64,000 bases of DNA, from NCBI GenBank assembly GCA_963715635.1, contig OY970261.1, forward strand, positions 3,844,001-3,908,000, given 5' to 3'. The number at the start of each line of letters is the position of its first letter. The first letter of the stretch is position 1. This document shows, piece after piece, positions 33,655 to 43,248 of this stretch. The notes under the pieces are model-generated. The model was not told the origin of the DNA and did not search any database. It saw only the letters and a program-made list of their open reading frames with translations. The position numbers and the translations under genes were made by a program. Source of the stretch: JAPKZH01 sp963715635 (GTDB taxonomy: Bacteria > Acidobacteriota > Aminicenantia > Aminicenantales > UBA4085).

Positions 33655-35091
33655 ATGGCATCATTATCCGAAAAGATCGAAGCCCTCTGCCGGAAGGTCG
33701 AGCAGAATAACATCTGGAGGCAGAAAGAGTCCTTTAACCTGATCCCTTCGGAGTGCACCCCCTCGCTCCTCGTCAAGATGTGCGAGATTTCCGACCCATC
33801 GGGCCGCTACGCCGAGCACCGGACGATGAAGGGCGAGGAAGTCTATTTCTACCAGGGCATCGATTTTATCCGAGATGTCGAAATCGAGGCCCGGCGCGAG
33901 CTCGGGCGTTTTTTCGAGTGTTCCGAAATCGAGCTCAGGCCGGTCAGCGGGCAGATGGCCAACGAGGTCGTCTTCAAGGGCATGGTCAAATTCATCAACC
34001 GCAGCCGAGCCGCCGGGCAGCCGAGCCGCAGAATGCGCCTGGTCATGAACAACGACCTGACCAAGGGCGGCCATCTCAGTGCCCAACCCATGGGTGCGCT
34101 GTTCAATTGCATCGAAGAAGACCCGCACACGGGAAAAGAAAATGTCGTCAATTTTCCCGTCTCCAAAGAAAACCCTTACAAGCCCGACCTGGACAAGCTC
34201 GCCTTGCTCCTGGACCGGCATCGGCCGGAGCTCGTCGTGTTCGGCAAGAGTATGTTCATCTACCGGGAGCCGGTGAAATTCGTGGCGGACATCGTCAAGA
34301 GTTGGAAAGAGCGACCCGTCATTATGTACGACATGGCGCATGTTCTTGGGCTGTACGGCGCTTTCCAGGAGCCGCTCAAAGAAGGAGCCGATCTTATCAC
34401 GGGAAGCACGCACAAGACGTTTTTCGGGCCCCAGCGGGGGCTCGTGGCGGGCAGCTTTCCGAAAGAGAGCCCGCTCCGGAACCTGTGGCTCGATATCAAA
34501 GGCCGGGCTTTTCCGGGCTCGACGAGCAACCATCACCTGGGGACTCTCGTCGGGCTGCTCCTGGCCGCTTACGAGATGAACGAGTTCAAGCCGGAATTCC
34601 AGAAGCAGGTCCGGCTCAACGCCAAGGCGTTTGCCAAGGCCTTGAAAAGTCAGAACATCCCGGTAGAAGGGGAAGAAAAGGACGGGTTCACGGAAACTCA
34701 CCAGGTCCTCATCCGGGTGAAGTCATTTGGGGCAGGCCAGGCGATCGCCCGGCGCCTGGAGGACAACAACATCGTCACGAACTACCAGGCGCTGCCCGAC
34801 GACGAAACGTTCCTGGAATCGAGCGGCATCCGCACGGGCGTCCAGGAAATGACCCGGTTCGGGATGAAGGAAAAAGACTTCGACCGGCTGGCCGGATACC
34901 TGGCCGATGCGCTCATCCGGAACAAAAACGTCAAGGACGAGGTCAGGAAATACCGCCAGGATTTTCTCGAAATGCGCTACTGCCTCCCGGCCAAGGAAGC
35001 CGTGCCGCTGGCGGCGCGGATCATCCGCAGCGCCTTCCCCCATCCGGACTTCGCCGGCCGGTTCATCGAAAATTTGCTAAAATTACAGTAA
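33655..35091 (+). CDS. Serine hydroxymethyltransferase-like PLP enzyme
   Basis: A 478-aa fold-type I PLP enzyme related to GlyA. SFNLIPSECTPS corresponds to the ENxxS region of SHMT with the Glu kept. MYDMAHVLGLYG holds the PLP-contacting Asp and His, and GSTHKTFFGPQRG holds the Schiff-base lysine. It is about 60 residues longer than E. coli GlyA and clearly divergent, so glycine/serine interconversion is likely but a side function such as threonine-aldolase-type cleavage is possible. It sits between rpiB and purD, consistent with one-carbon supply for purines. AGGAGAGAAGG precedes the ATG. Confidence 0.82.
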   Translation: MASLSEKIEALCRKVEQNNIWRQKESFNLIPSECTPSLLVKMCEISDPSGRYAEHRTMKGEEVYFYQGIDFIRDVEIEARRELGRFFECSEIELRPVSGQMANEVVFKGMVKFINRSRAAGQPSRRMRLVMNNDLTKGGHLSAQPMGALFNCIEEDPHTGKENVVNFPVSKENPYKPDLDKLALLLDRHRPELVVFGKSMFIYREPVKFVADIVKSWKERPVIMYDMAHVLGLYGAFQEPLKEGADLITGSTHKTFFGPQRGLVAGSFPKESPLRNLWLDIKGRAFPGSTSNHHLGTLVGLLLAAYEMNEFKPEFQKQVRLNAKAFAKALKSQNIPVEGEEKDGFTETHQVLIRVKSFGAGQAIARRLEDNNIVTNYQALPDDETFLESSGIRTGVQEMTRFGMKEKDFDRLAGYLADALIRNKNVKDEVRKYRQDFLEMRYCLPAKEAVPLAARIIRSAFPHPDFAGRFIENLLKLQ

Positions 35092-35112
35092 ATTGGCAAA
35101 AGGACATCTAAC

Positions 35113-36393
35113 ATGAAAGTCTTAGTGGTTGGTTCGGGAGGACGGGAGCATGCCCTTGCCTGGAAAATCGCCAAGAGCCCGCATGTCAAGAAGCTCTTCT
35201 GCGCGCCGGGAAACGCGGGGACGATGGGCATCGCCGAGAACATCGCCATCAACGATTCCGATATCCAGGGTCTGGCCGATTTTGCCGCGCGGGAGCCGGT
35301 CGACCTGACGGTGGTCGGGCCCGAGCTGCCCTTGACCCTGGGGATCGTCGATGAATTTGAAAAAAAGGGGCTGCGCATCTTCGGTCCGACCAAGAAAGCG
35401 GCGGAGCTGGAAGGCAGCAAGATCTTCGCCAAGCAATTCATGGAGCGACACAAGATCCCCACGGCCCGCTTCAAGATCGCCGAGTCCGCGGAAAAAGCCC
35501 AGAGCTTGGTCGCATCCGGGGAATTTTCGTTTCCCCTCGTGATCAAAGCCGATGGGCTGGCCGCCGGGAAAGGCGTGATCATTTGCCGGGACCACCAAGA
35601 GGCCGAGAAGACGATCCAATCGGTGATGATCGCCAAGCAGTTCGGCGATGCTGGCAACCGCGTGGTCATCGAAGAGTGCCTGCAGGGAAAAGAAGTCTCG
35701 TTTATCGTCATTTCAGATGGGGCTAGGGTGCTTCCCCTGGTGACGACGATGGACCACAAGGCCATCTATGACGGGGACAGAGGCCCGAATACGGGCGGAA
35801 TGGGCGCCATTTCTCCCTCGCCATTCCTGACCAAGAAGATGTTCGCGGAAGTCATTCATTCCATCGTGCTGCCGACGATTACGCGGATGCACGAGGAAGG
35901 AAGAAAATATAAGGGAGCCCTGTACGTCGGGCTGATGCTAACGGAGGACGGGCCCAAGGTGCTCGAATACAACGGCCGATTCGGCGATCCCGAAACGCAG
36001 CCCCAGATGCTGAGGCTGGAAAGCGATCTTGTCGAAATCCTGCTGTCTGCGATCGAGGAAGACGTCCTGGCTAATGAGGTCCAATGGAGTTCAAAGGCCT
36101 CGGCCTGCGTCATCCTGGCCTCGGGCGGCTATCCCGGGTCCTACGAGAAGGGAAAGGTCATCAAGGGGCTGGAGCAGGCGTTGGAGAACCCCGACATCAC
36201 GGTTTTCCATGCCGGGACCCGGTTTGAGAACGGCCAGTATCTGACAAACGGCGGCCGGGTGATCGGCGTCTGCAGCTCGGAGCGGAAGCTGGCGGATGTC
36301 ATGGAGAATATCTATCACGCCGTATCCGGTATCTATTTTGAAGGCATGCAGTACCGCCGCGATATCGGCGTCACGCGCGAGGAGGAGAGATAA
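35113..36393 (+). CDS. purD: Phosphoribosylamine-glycine ligase
   Basis: PurD (GARS) joins glycine to phosphoribosylamine in de novo purine synthesis. The 426-aa length is normal. Visible are the N-terminal VVGSGGREHALAWKI, the ATP-grasp segments IKADGLAAGKGV and DHKAIYDGDRGPNTGGMGAISP, and EYNGRFGDPETQ. The purE ATG overlaps its stop as TAATG. The remaining pur genes are outside the window. Confidence 0.97.
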   Translation: MKVLVVGSGGREHALAWKIAKSPHVKKLFCAPGNAGTMGIAENIAINDSDIQGLADFAAREPVDLTVVGPELPLTLGIVDEFEKKGLRIFGPTKKAAELEGSKIFAKQFMERHKIPTARFKIAESAEKAQSLVASGEFSFPLVIKADGLAAGKGVIICRDHQEAEKTIQSVMIAKQFGDAGNRVVIEECLQGKEVSFIVISDGARVLPLVTTMDHKAIYDGDRGPNTGGMGAISPSPFLTKKMFAEVIHSIVLPTITRMHEEGRKYKGALYVGLMLTEDGPKVLEYNGRFGDPETQPQMLRLESDLVEILLSAIEEDVLANEVQWSSKASACVILASGGYPGSYEKGKVIKGLEQALENPDITVFHAGTRFENGQYLTNGGRVIGVCSSERKLADVMENIYHAVSGIYFEGMQYRRDIGVTREEER

Positions 36394-36884
36394 TGGACGT
36401 CGGCATATTTATCGGCAGCGAATCGGATTTCGACATCATCCAGGACGCGCTGGCCATCCTCAAAAAATTCGAGATTGCCTTTGCCCTCGAAGTGACCTCG
36501 GCCCACCGCTCGCCGGAGCGCACCCTGAGTCTTATCCGGGCTTTCGAGGAAAAAGGGGCCGAAGTCTTTATCGCCGTCGCCGGCAAAGCGGCCCACCTGG
36601 CCGGCGTCGTCGCCTCACATACGGTTCGCCCCGTGATCGGCGTTCCCGTGGACAGCGGAGGGTTGGGCGGCCTGGATGCCCTCTTATCGACCGTCCAGAT
36701 GCCGAAAGGTATTCCCGTAGCGACCATGGGCACGGGAAAGACCGGCGCGGCGAACGCCGCCCTGCTCGCCGTCGAGATCCTGGCGGGAAAGAATCCCTTG
36801 CTCCGGGCCAAGCTCGTTGACGAGCGCAAGAAATTGGCGGCTGGAGTGGAGGCCGATTCCCAAAAGGTCCAGAAAAATTTATGA
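36393..36884 (+). CDS. purE: N5-carboxyaminoimidazole ribonucleotide mutase (class I PurE)
   Basis: PurE rearranges N5-CAIR to CAIR. The 163-aa protein shows GSESDFDIIQ, the histidine loop SAHRSPERT and MGTGKTGAANAALLAVEIL, typical of the small octameric enzyme. The SAHRSPE segment is the class I signature. Translation is coupled to purD (TAATG) and to mtaB (4-nt overlap). Confidence 0.95.
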   Translation: MDVGIFIGSESDFDIIQDALAILKKFEIAFALEVTSAHRSPERTLSLIRAFEEKGAEVFIAVAGKAAHLAGVVASHTVRPVIGVPVDSGGLGGLDALLSTVQMPKGIPVATMGTGKTGAANAALLAVEILAGKNPLLRAKLVDERKKLAAGVEADSQKVQKNL

Positions 36885-38128
36885 CCTCGTTTTCCATCCG
36901 GAATTTCGGCTGCCGCGTCAACCAAGCCGAAGCTTTTGACTGGGCTTGGGAGCTTCAGGAGCACGGCTTTCGGCTGGAAAAGAATTTCGAACGGAGCCAT
37001 GTCATTGTCGTCAACACCTGCACCCTGACTAGCAGGGCCGACCGGGATGCCCGAAGGTTTATCCGAAGAATCCTCCGCCTCAACCCAGGGGCCAAAGTTG
37101 TCGCCACGGGCTGTTTTGTCGAGCGGAACCCGGCCGAGCTAGAAAACATCCCCGGCATCTGGCGGGTCATCCCGAACAGCCAAAAGGCGATGCTTGTTGG
37201 GTACATTCATTCAGGGAAGGATGCAAACCCCGAAGCCGGTGTTGTGCCTTTCCGCGCTCGTGCCTTGGTCAAGGTTCAGGATGGCTGCAACATGTCCTGC
37301 AGCTTCTGCATCATTCCCCGGGTGCGGGGCCGAAGCGTGAGTATCCCGCGAGAGAGGGTCCTCAGCCGGGTCAAGCAGCTGGCTGAGAACGGCTTTGCCG
37401 AGATTGTCCTGACGGGCATCCATCTGTGCTCTTACGGGCTGGATTTCGAGCCGCGGTCCTCGTTTCTCGGCCTTCTCCAAGACATCGAGGCCCTGGACCG
37501 AACGGTGAGGATCAGGCTGAGCTCGCTTGACCCCAGGCTCCTTCCGCTGCCCCTGCTGAAACATCTGACGACTTCAAAAAAAATCTGTCCGCATTTTCAT
37601 CTTTCGCTTCAGCACGGGTCGGAGGCGATTTTGGCAAGGATGGGCCGGAAAAGCACTCCGGCCGAATATCGGGACATCCTGATGGTTTTGCGGGAACATT
37701 CTCCTCGGGCCGGCATCGGCGCCGATCTCATTGTCGGATTTCCCGGCGAGACGGAGAGAGATTTCGAGCGGATGGTCAAGTTTGTCATCGAGGTCCCACT
37801 GACCTACTTTCATGTGTTTTCCTATTCGCCGCGGCCGGGAACAGACGCCGCAGGTTGGCCCCAGGTCGGCGATCAGACGAAAAAAGAGCGGGCGGGCCTT
37901 CTCCGGAAAATCAGCCGCCAAAAGAATCGGGCCTTCCGCAGCCGTTTTCTCGGGCAGGAGCTCGAGGCCGTCGTTATCGAAAAAACCGGCGGGACCGCGG
38001 AAATCCTGACTTCAAATTATATTCAAGTTCGTGTGCCGGCCTGCCCGGCCGAGCCGGGGAAACCGGTTGTCGTGAGGCCCGAGCGCATAACAGACAGGGA
38101 TACGACCGGCATTATCGTCAACCGATGA
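36881..38128 (+). CDS. mtaB: tRNA t6A37 methylthiotransferase MtaB
   Basis: MtaB adds the 2-methylthio group to t6A37 in tRNAs reading ANN codons. In the 415-aa protein the N-terminal UPF0004 domain carries three cluster cysteines (NFGCRVNQ, NTCTLTSRAD, ATGCFVE). The radical SAM motif is CNMSCSFC, and a TRAM-like domain closes the protein (about 350-410). The IRNFGCRVNQ N-terminus separates it from MiaB and RimO. It overlaps purE by 4 nt and mutL by 4 nt. Confidence 0.93.
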   Translation: MTSFSIRNFGCRVNQAEAFDWAWELQEHGFRLEKNFERSHVIVVNTCTLTSRADRDARRFIRRILRLNPGAKVVATGCFVERNPAELENIPGIWRVIPNSQKAMLVGYIHSGKDANPEAGVVPFRARALVKVQDGCNMSCSFCIIPRVRGRSVSIPRERVLSRVKQLAENGFAEIVLTGIHLCSYGLDFEPRSSFLGLLQDIEALDRTVRIRLSSLDPRLLPLPLLKHLTTSKKICPHFHLSLQHGSEAILARMGRKSTPAEYRDILMVLREHSPRAGIGADLIVGFPGETERDFERMVKFVIEVPLTYFHVFSYSPRPGTDAAGWPQVGDQTKKERAGLLRKISRQKNRAFRSRFLGQELEAVVIEKTGGTAEILTSNYIQVRVPACPAEPGKPVVVRPERITDRDTTGIIVNR

Positions 38129-39825
38129 AGCGAATCGCCGTCCTCCCGCCTGAAATTGCCCAGAAGATCGCCGCCGGCGAGGTCATCGAAAGGCCGGTCT
38201 CGGTTGTCAAGGAGCTAGTCGAAAATTCGCTCGATGCGGCAGCCTCCGAGATTTCCATCGAGCTTTTGGCCGGCGGAAAAAAGCTCATCCAGGTCCAGGA
38301 CAACGGACAGGGCATGAGCCGGGAGGATGCCGAGATCTGTTTCGTCCGTCATTCCACAAGCAAGATCTCCAGTGAAAAAGACCTCTTCGAGATATCGACG
38401 CTCGGCTTCAGGGGCGAAGCGCTGCCGAGCATCTCCGCTGTTTCCAGGCTCACCCTGCGGACAGCGGACGGTTCGGGAGCGCCAGGAACCCAGGTCGAGC
38501 GTGAAGGCGATAAGATCGTCGCCGTGCGTGAAATCGCCTTTCCGCGCGGGACGGCTGTTGGCGTGGCGGATCTTTTCTTCAACCTGCCGGCGCGTCAAAA
38601 ATTTTTGCGGAGCGACCAGTCTGAACTTAGGCTGGTTGTCAAATACGCAACGAATGTCGCCTTGGCCTATCCGCAGGTCCGGCTGTCGCTGACCCACGGA
38701 AAGCGCGTCCTGCTGAATTGCCCTCCTGTGGGGAGCCTCAAGGAGAGAATCTTCCAGCTTTACGGCAAATCGTTTTTAGAAAATCTTCTGGAGATCGATT
38801 ACACGGGAAACGCCGGCCGAATTTTCGGTTTTGCCTCCCGGCCGCCCGGCGGAAGGACGGACAAATCGCACCAGCTCTTCTTCGTGAATCTGCGCCCGGT
38901 GCGCGACCGAATCCTCCAGTCTTCGCTCAATCAAGCTTACAAAGGTTTTCTGGAGAAAGGCCTTTCACCCGAGGCCTTTCTCTTTTTGACCCTGCCATAT
39001 GCGGAGGTCGATGTCAACGTCCATCCGGCGAAGTCCGAAGTCCGCTTTCGCGATTCCCAGGCTGTCTTCCAGCTTGTCTGGAGGGGCATGGAGCATGCCC
39101 GTCTCAAAGTCAGCGGAGTCAAGGATGTCGGGTTGGTTTCCGAAGAAGGCGAAGCCGGAGGACGGATCGATGAGATGCGCTCCGTCCCCTTTTTCCGAAT
39201 TGCTGAAGAGCGTAAGCTTTTTGTTCAAATCGAACAGCAGACCTCGCCGTCCGGAACCCCGAAGCCTTCCCGCCGCGTTTTAGGCCAGTATCTGAATTCT
39301 TATATTGTGGCCGAGGATGAGGAAGGGCTTCTCGTCGTCGACCAGCACAATGCCCATGAACGGGTCTTGTTCGAAAAATACAAAGAGATTGACTGCCGGA
39401 AGACATGGCCTCTGACGATGAGCCTCCTCCCGCTTCTCTTTGAGTTATCTCCTTCCCAATCCCTGAGCTGGGAAGACAATAGGGTTGATCTTGAGGCCGC
39501 CGGGTTTAGGGTGGAAGCCATGGGCGGAAAGAGCTATGCCTTAAAGGAATATCCGGACATCTTCAAGCCGGACGAGGCCCTGGCGGCTTTCCTGGCGCTC
39601 CTCGAAGAAATGAAGGAGAGCGCGGCTCCAAATAAAAGAGAGAAAATGTTGGCCACCATGGCCTGCAAAACGGCCATTAAGGCCGGCCAGCCTCTGCCGA
39701 AGGAAAAGATGGAATACCTCCTCCAGGAGCTTTTCCAGGTTTCGAACCCCTCCTTGTGCCCCCATGGCCGCCCGATCATCGTTAAGATTTCGCGCGCCCA
39801 AATCGAAAGAGGATTAAAGAGATAA
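38125..39825 (+). CDS. mutL: DNA mismatch repair protein MutL
   Basis: MutL (566 aa) couples mismatch recognition to strand removal. The GHKL ATPase has ENSLDAAAS, DNGQGMS, HSTSKI and LGFRGEALPSIS in the first 100 residues. The C-terminal domain holds DQHNAHERVLFE, ACKTAIKAG and CPHGRP, the endonuclease set of MutLs from bacteria lacking MutH; the usual DQHA reads DQHN. ATG 38125 overlaps the mtaB stop; the frame is open upstream but this start gives the conserved N-terminus. No mutS is nearby. Confidence 0.96.
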   Translation: MKRIAVLPPEIAQKIAAGEVIERPVSVVKELVENSLDAAASEISIELLAGGKKLIQVQDNGQGMSREDAEICFVRHSTSKISSEKDLFEISTLGFRGEALPSISAVSRLTLRTADGSGAPGTQVEREGDKIVAVREIAFPRGTAVGVADLFFNLPARQKFLRSDQSELRLVVKYATNVALAYPQVRLSLTHGKRVLLNCPPVGSLKERIFQLYGKSFLENLLEIDYTGNAGRIFGFASRPPGGRTDKSHQLFFVNLRPVRDRILQSSLNQAYKGFLEKGLSPEAFLFLTLPYAEVDVNVHPAKSEVRFRDSQAVFQLVWRGMEHARLKVSGVKDVGLVSEEGEAGGRIDEMRSVPFFRIAEERKLFVQIEQQTSPSGTPKPSRRVLGQYLNSYIVAEDEEGLLVVDQHNAHERVLFEKYKEIDCRKTWPLTMSLLPLLFELSPSQSLSWEDNRVDLEAAGFRVEAMGGKSYALKEYPDIFKPDEALAAFLALLEEMKESAAPNKREKMLATMACKTAIKAGQPLPKEKMEYLLQELFQVSNPSLCPHGRPIIVKISRAQIERGLKR

Positions 39826-39930
39826 GCCAGGCGAGGGGCATGCGCCGAGCCTCTAAATTGACAAGATTCAGGCCGATTTGTTAACATGAACTGGCTTTCG
39901 AGCCAGGGCTTGACCTTTTCATTCAATACG

Positions 39931-40005
39931 CGGGGAGTGGCGCAGCCTGGTTAGCGCGCCTGCCTTGGGAGCAGGAGGTCGTCGGTTCAAATCCGACCTC
40001 CCCGA
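39931..40005 (+). tRNA. tRNA-Pro (anticodon UGG)
   Basis: The acceptor stem CGGGGAG pairs with CTCCCCG, discriminator A. The D arm, anticodon stem CCTGC/GCAGG with loop CTTGGGA, and TTCAAAT T loop are present. The anticodon TGG is at 39966-39968. CCA is not encoded. Confidence 0.96.
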
Positions 40006-40031
40006 TTGCGTCCAAGGCAAAAAAACTAAGT

Positions 40032-40105
40032 GCGCCTGTAGCTCAGTTGGATAGAGCATCTGCCTTCTAAGCAGAGGGTCGGGAGTTCGAATCTCTCCAG
40101 GCGCG
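40032..40105 (+). tRNA. tRNA-Arg (anticodon UCU)
   Basis: Acceptor GCGCCTG pairs with CAGGCGC, discriminator G. The anticodon stem TCTGC/GCAGA has loop CTTCTAA, anticodon TCT at 40066-40068; the T loop is TTCGAAT. It lies 26 bp after tRNA-Pro in the same direction. CCA is not encoded. Confidence 0.96.
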
Positions 40106-40175
40106 TTTAATCCCCTTCACCGAGGGTAGGTCATGGCGGGATGGTTGACCCAAGGTCTTAGGCCGCTCGTATTCT

Positions 40176-41144
40176 CTATTTGAACGCGAATTGATTTCCC
40201 TGGAAGAGCCCGAGGCACGTGTCCACCACGACCGGATCATAGAGGACCCCGCGGTTATTTGAGATTTCCTCCAAAGCTTCCTCAAGTTTGTGTGCCGTAC
40301 GATAAGGCCGGTGGGATACCATGGCTTCGACGACATCCGCGACCCCCAAAATTCGCGCTTCGCGCATGATGCGGCCGTCCTTCAGCCCCTGGGGGTAACC
40401 CGTCCCATTCATTCGCTCGTGATGCTCGAGGACGATCTTGGCGATCGGCCAGGGAAACTCGATTTTCTTGAGAATGTCATAGCCGACCTGAGAATGGGTT
40501 TTGACCAGGTCGAACTCCCGCTCGCTGAGCCGGCCCGGCTTGCTGAGGATCTCGCTCGGGATCGAGATCTTTCCCAAGTCGTGGATCGAGGCGGCGACGC
40601 GGAGGGCCTCGATTTTTTCCTTATCCAAACCCATATGGGAAGCGATTGAGCGAGCGAGATCGGCCACCCGACGCTGATGTCCCGCTGTACATGGGTCCCT
40701 CGTTTCGACAGTCAAAGTGATGGCCTGGATGGTGGCTCCCATCGCTTTCCTCAGTTTTTCTAGGGTCCGCTTCAACTCTTGTTCTGCCCGCTTCCGCCCG
40801 GAAATATCCCTGGCGATAATCAGGTCGGCCGGCTTTCCTTCATAGGGTATGATGCCGGCGTTCAGCTCAACGCAGACGACCCGGCCGTCCTTATGCTTCA
40901 AGCAGATCTCAGAGAGGGCCGGCATGTTTTCCCCGGCTAATCGTTTTTCATACCGTTCGATCAGCTTGTCCAGCTCGACGGCTGAGATTATCGAGCGGAG
41001 GGGAACATGAAGGATTTCGTCCGGAGAATAGCCGACGATTTCCGGGAGCCGGGGGTTGATATATTTGAATTTCCTGTCTTGAACGATGGCGATGCCGTCG
41101 TTTGCCCTTTCAGTTAAAAAACGATAAATCTCCTCGTTTAGCAT
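40176..41144 (-). CDS. PAS domain HD-GYP protein
   Basis: A 322-aa cytoplasmic regulator. A PAS domain (about 5-120, YINPRLPEIVGYSPDEIL and DISGRKRAEQEL) is joined by a short helix to an HD-GYP domain (about 140-310). The metal sites are intact: HQRRVADLA, HDLGK, and HHERMNGTGYP, the GYP loop. Such domains usually hydrolyse cyclic di-GMP. ATG 41144 has GGAG at good spacing and is preferred over in-frame upstream starts. Its position divergent from pilB suggests it tunes pilus activity, a common link. Confidence 0.88.
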   Translation of the reverse strand: MLNEEIYRFLTERANDGIAIVQDRKFKYINPRLPEIVGYSPDEILHVPLRSIISAVELDKLIERYEKRLAGENMPALSEICLKHKDGRVVCVELNAGIIPYEGKPADLIIARDISGRKRAEQELKRTLEKLRKAMGATIQAITLTVETRDPCTAGHQRRVADLARSIASHMGLDKEKIEALRVAASIHDLGKISIPSEILSKPGRLSEREFDLVKTHSQVGYDILKKIEFPWPIAKIVLEHHERMNGTGYPQGLKDGRIMREARILGVADVVEAMVSHRPYRTAHKLEEALEEISNNRGVLYDPVVVDTCLGLFQGNQFAFK

Positions 41145-41509
41145 CCTTTTTTCTCCAATTGGACTGAGGGAGGGCTTACGCATATTGTATTCATTCTTTT
41201 CACAGACCACTTCCCTATATTTAAGTCGAAAAAACCGCCCAAAAGTTGAAAAATGGGCTGACCTTTGGGGGTGAGAGGGGGGAAAAAAAATTCACCTTTC
41301 AAATCGCCCATACCGGTGATTGACGAAAAGTGTCACCGGGGCCGATACTGTAGGCTCGCAAAGGAAGAAAAACCTTGCTCTTGGCGAAGCCTTTCAGACA
41401 GAGAAAAATCGAACGGAGTGATCGTCATTCCAAATGGAGCTGTTTTATTGACAATATTCAACGACAAAAATTGTCAACAAGCGAAATATTTTAGGAACGA
41501 GCGTCAATA
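41145..41509. other. Divergent HD-GYP/pilB intergenic region with structured leader
   Basis: A 365-bp gap without a gene. It holds a 7-bp perfect hairpin CCGGTGA/TCACCGG at 41313-41319/41333-41339, a 5-bp GCCCA/TGGGC hairpin around 41233-41254, and the inverted repeat TTGACAAT/ATTGTCAA noted separately. I cannot assign a riboswitch family. Confidence 0.45.
41448..41477. promoter_or_regulatory. Inverted repeat, candidate operator upstream of pilB
   Basis: TTGACAAT (41448-41455) and ATTGTCAA (41470-41477) form an 8-bp perfect inverted repeat with a 14-bp spacer, 33 bp before the pilB ATG. The left arm continues TGACAATATT, shared with the region upstream of the pilins. Confidence 0.4.
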
Positions 41510-43237
41510 ATGGGTTCAACTCTCGGCGAGCTTTTGATCAGAGAGAAAATCATTTCGGCCGAACAGTTGAAGTCCGCCCAAGAGTTCCAGAAAAAACACG
41601 ATGTGTCATTGGGAAGCGCCATCATCGCCCTTGGCTATGTCAGCGGAGAAGAAATGGCCTTGGGGCTTAGCCGCCAGTTGGGCTATCCCTACATCGACCT
41701 CGACCAGTTCGAGGTCTATCCGGACGTGATTAACCTGATCCAGGCGGAAACGGCTAAAAAATACATGATTATGCCCATCCACCGCATCCGTTCCTTCCTC
41801 ACCCTGGCCATGGTTGACCCGACCGACCTGGACGTCACTGAGGATATCCGCTTCCGGACCGGCCTCAGCATCCAGCCGGTGATCGCTTCGGAAGCGGGCA
41901 TCTTGAACGCGATTAACAAATACTACGGCAGCTCGCACGCGGTGCGGCCGAAACGGACCATCGATGAGATCGAGCTAGCCGACGATTCCAAGGTCAGCAT
42001 TGTCGAGGAAGCCAAGGACGAGGACTTCGAATTGCAGGAGGCGGAGCAGCCTGCCGACGAAGCCCCCATCATCACCCTCGTCAATTCCATCTTCATCGAA
42101 GCCATCAAAAAGGGCGCCAGCGATGTCCATTTTGAGCCCTACGAAAAGACCTTCCGCGTCAGATACCGCATCGACGGGATCCTGTACGAAACCATGAATC
42201 TTCCCATGAAATTCAAGAATCCGGTCCTCTCGCGCGTCAAAATATTGTCGAACATGAATATTGCCGAGAAAAGACTCCCTCAAGACGGGCGCATCAAGAT
42301 GAGGGTCAGACTGGAAAAAGGAGGCCGCAAGGACGTGGATATGCGCGTCTCCTCGCTGCCCACGATCTTCGGCGAGAAGATCGTCGCCCGTATCCTCGAT
42401 AGGGAGATGCTCAAGATCGACCTGACCCAGCTGGGCTTCGAACCGGAGGCGCTGGATGTTTTCAAAAAAGCCATCGTCCGGCCCTGGGGCATCATCCTGG
42501 TCACCGGGCCGACGGGAAGCGGAAAGACCAACACGCTCTATTCCGCCGTATCCACCCTGAATGCCCTCGAAAAAAATATCATGACGGCCGAGGACCCGGT
42601 TGAATTTTATATCCCCGGAATCAACCAGGTAAACATCAAGGAGGAGATCAATTTGGACTTTGCCACGTCCCTTAGGGCGTTTTTAAGACAAGACCCGGAT
42701 ATCATGCTGGTCGGAGAAATGCGCGACTCGGAAACGGTCGATATCGCCATCAAGGCCGCCCTGACGGGCCACCTAGTGTTTTCCACCGTCCATACCAACG
42801 ACGCGGCGAGCACGGTCCACCGGCTCATCAACATGGGTTGCGAGCCTTTTCTAATTGCCGACTCCGTGATCCTCGTCGTCGCCCAAAGGCTGGTCCGGCG
42901 CGTCTGCAAGAAATGCGCGGCTCCTCAAAAGCTTCCCAAGAAGACGCTGGTGGAAATGGGCTTCTCGGAGGAAGAAGCGGACTCCGCGAACGTCCTCCAG
43001 GGAAGGGGCTGCGACGCCTGCAACAACACCGGCTTTAAGGGAAGGACCGGCCTGTTCGAGGTGATGCAGGTCACGCCCGACATTCGGGATCTCATCCTGA
43101 ACCGATCACAGTCCCGGGAGATCAAGGCCAAGGCCATCGAGCAGGGCATGCTGACCCTGCGCCGGAGCGGCCTGACCAAGATCAAGGCCGGCATCACGAC
43201 GGTGGAGGAAGTCCTCAGGGAAACGATCAAGGATTAG
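41510..43237 (+). CDS. pilB: Type IV pilus assembly ATPase PilB
   Basis: PilB is the hexameric extension motor. In the 575-aa protein an MshEN-type N-terminal domain (about 1-150) is followed by the secretion ATPase: GPTGSGKTNTLYS (Walker A), AEDPVEF (Asp box), LVGEMRDSET (Walker B) and HTNDAASTVHRL (His box). A zinc site, CKKC plus CDACNNTGFKGR, is near the end. MshEN domains in PilB/MshE can bind cyclic di-GMP, which fits the neighbouring HD-GYP gene. It starts the block pilB-pilT-pilC-pilS-pilR. Confidence 0.95.
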   Translation: MGSTLGELLIREKIISAEQLKSAQEFQKKHDVSLGSAIIALGYVSGEEMALGLSRQLGYPYIDLDQFEVYPDVINLIQAETAKKYMIMPIHRIRSFLTLAMVDPTDLDVTEDIRFRTGLSIQPVIASEAGILNAINKYYGSSHAVRPKRTIDEIELADDSKVSIVEEAKDEDFELQEAEQPADEAPIITLVNSIFIEAIKKGASDVHFEPYEKTFRVRYRIDGILYETMNLPMKFKNPVLSRVKILSNMNIAEKRLPQDGRIKMRVRLEKGGRKDVDMRVSSLPTIFGEKIVARILDREMLKIDLTQLGFEPEALDVFKKAIVRPWGIILVTGPTGSGKTNTLYSAVSTLNALEKNIMTAEDPVEFYIPGINQVNIKEEINLDFATSLRAFLRQDPDIMLVGEMRDSETVDIAIKAALTGHLVFSTVHTNDAASTVHRLINMGCEPFLIADSVILVVAQRLVRRVCKKCAAPQKLPKKTLVEMGFSEEEADSANVLQGRGCDACNNTGFKGRTGLFEVMQVTPDIRDLILNRSQSREIKAKAIEQGMLTLRRSGLTKIKAGITTVEEVLRETIKD

Positions 43238-43248
43238 GAGGTTTTGCC

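Noticed and set aside
33753..35111. 452-codon plus-strand frame overlapping the SHMT-like gene
   Set aside because: It is the alternate frame of a gene with clear PLP motifs; Arg/Pro/Gly-rich translation is typical of a GC-rich shadow.
41313..41400. Cyclic di-GMP (GEMM) riboswitch before pilB
   Set aside because: A hairpin and a GCAAAG stretch occur, but the conserved order of GEMM segments is not met; kept only as an unassigned structured leader.
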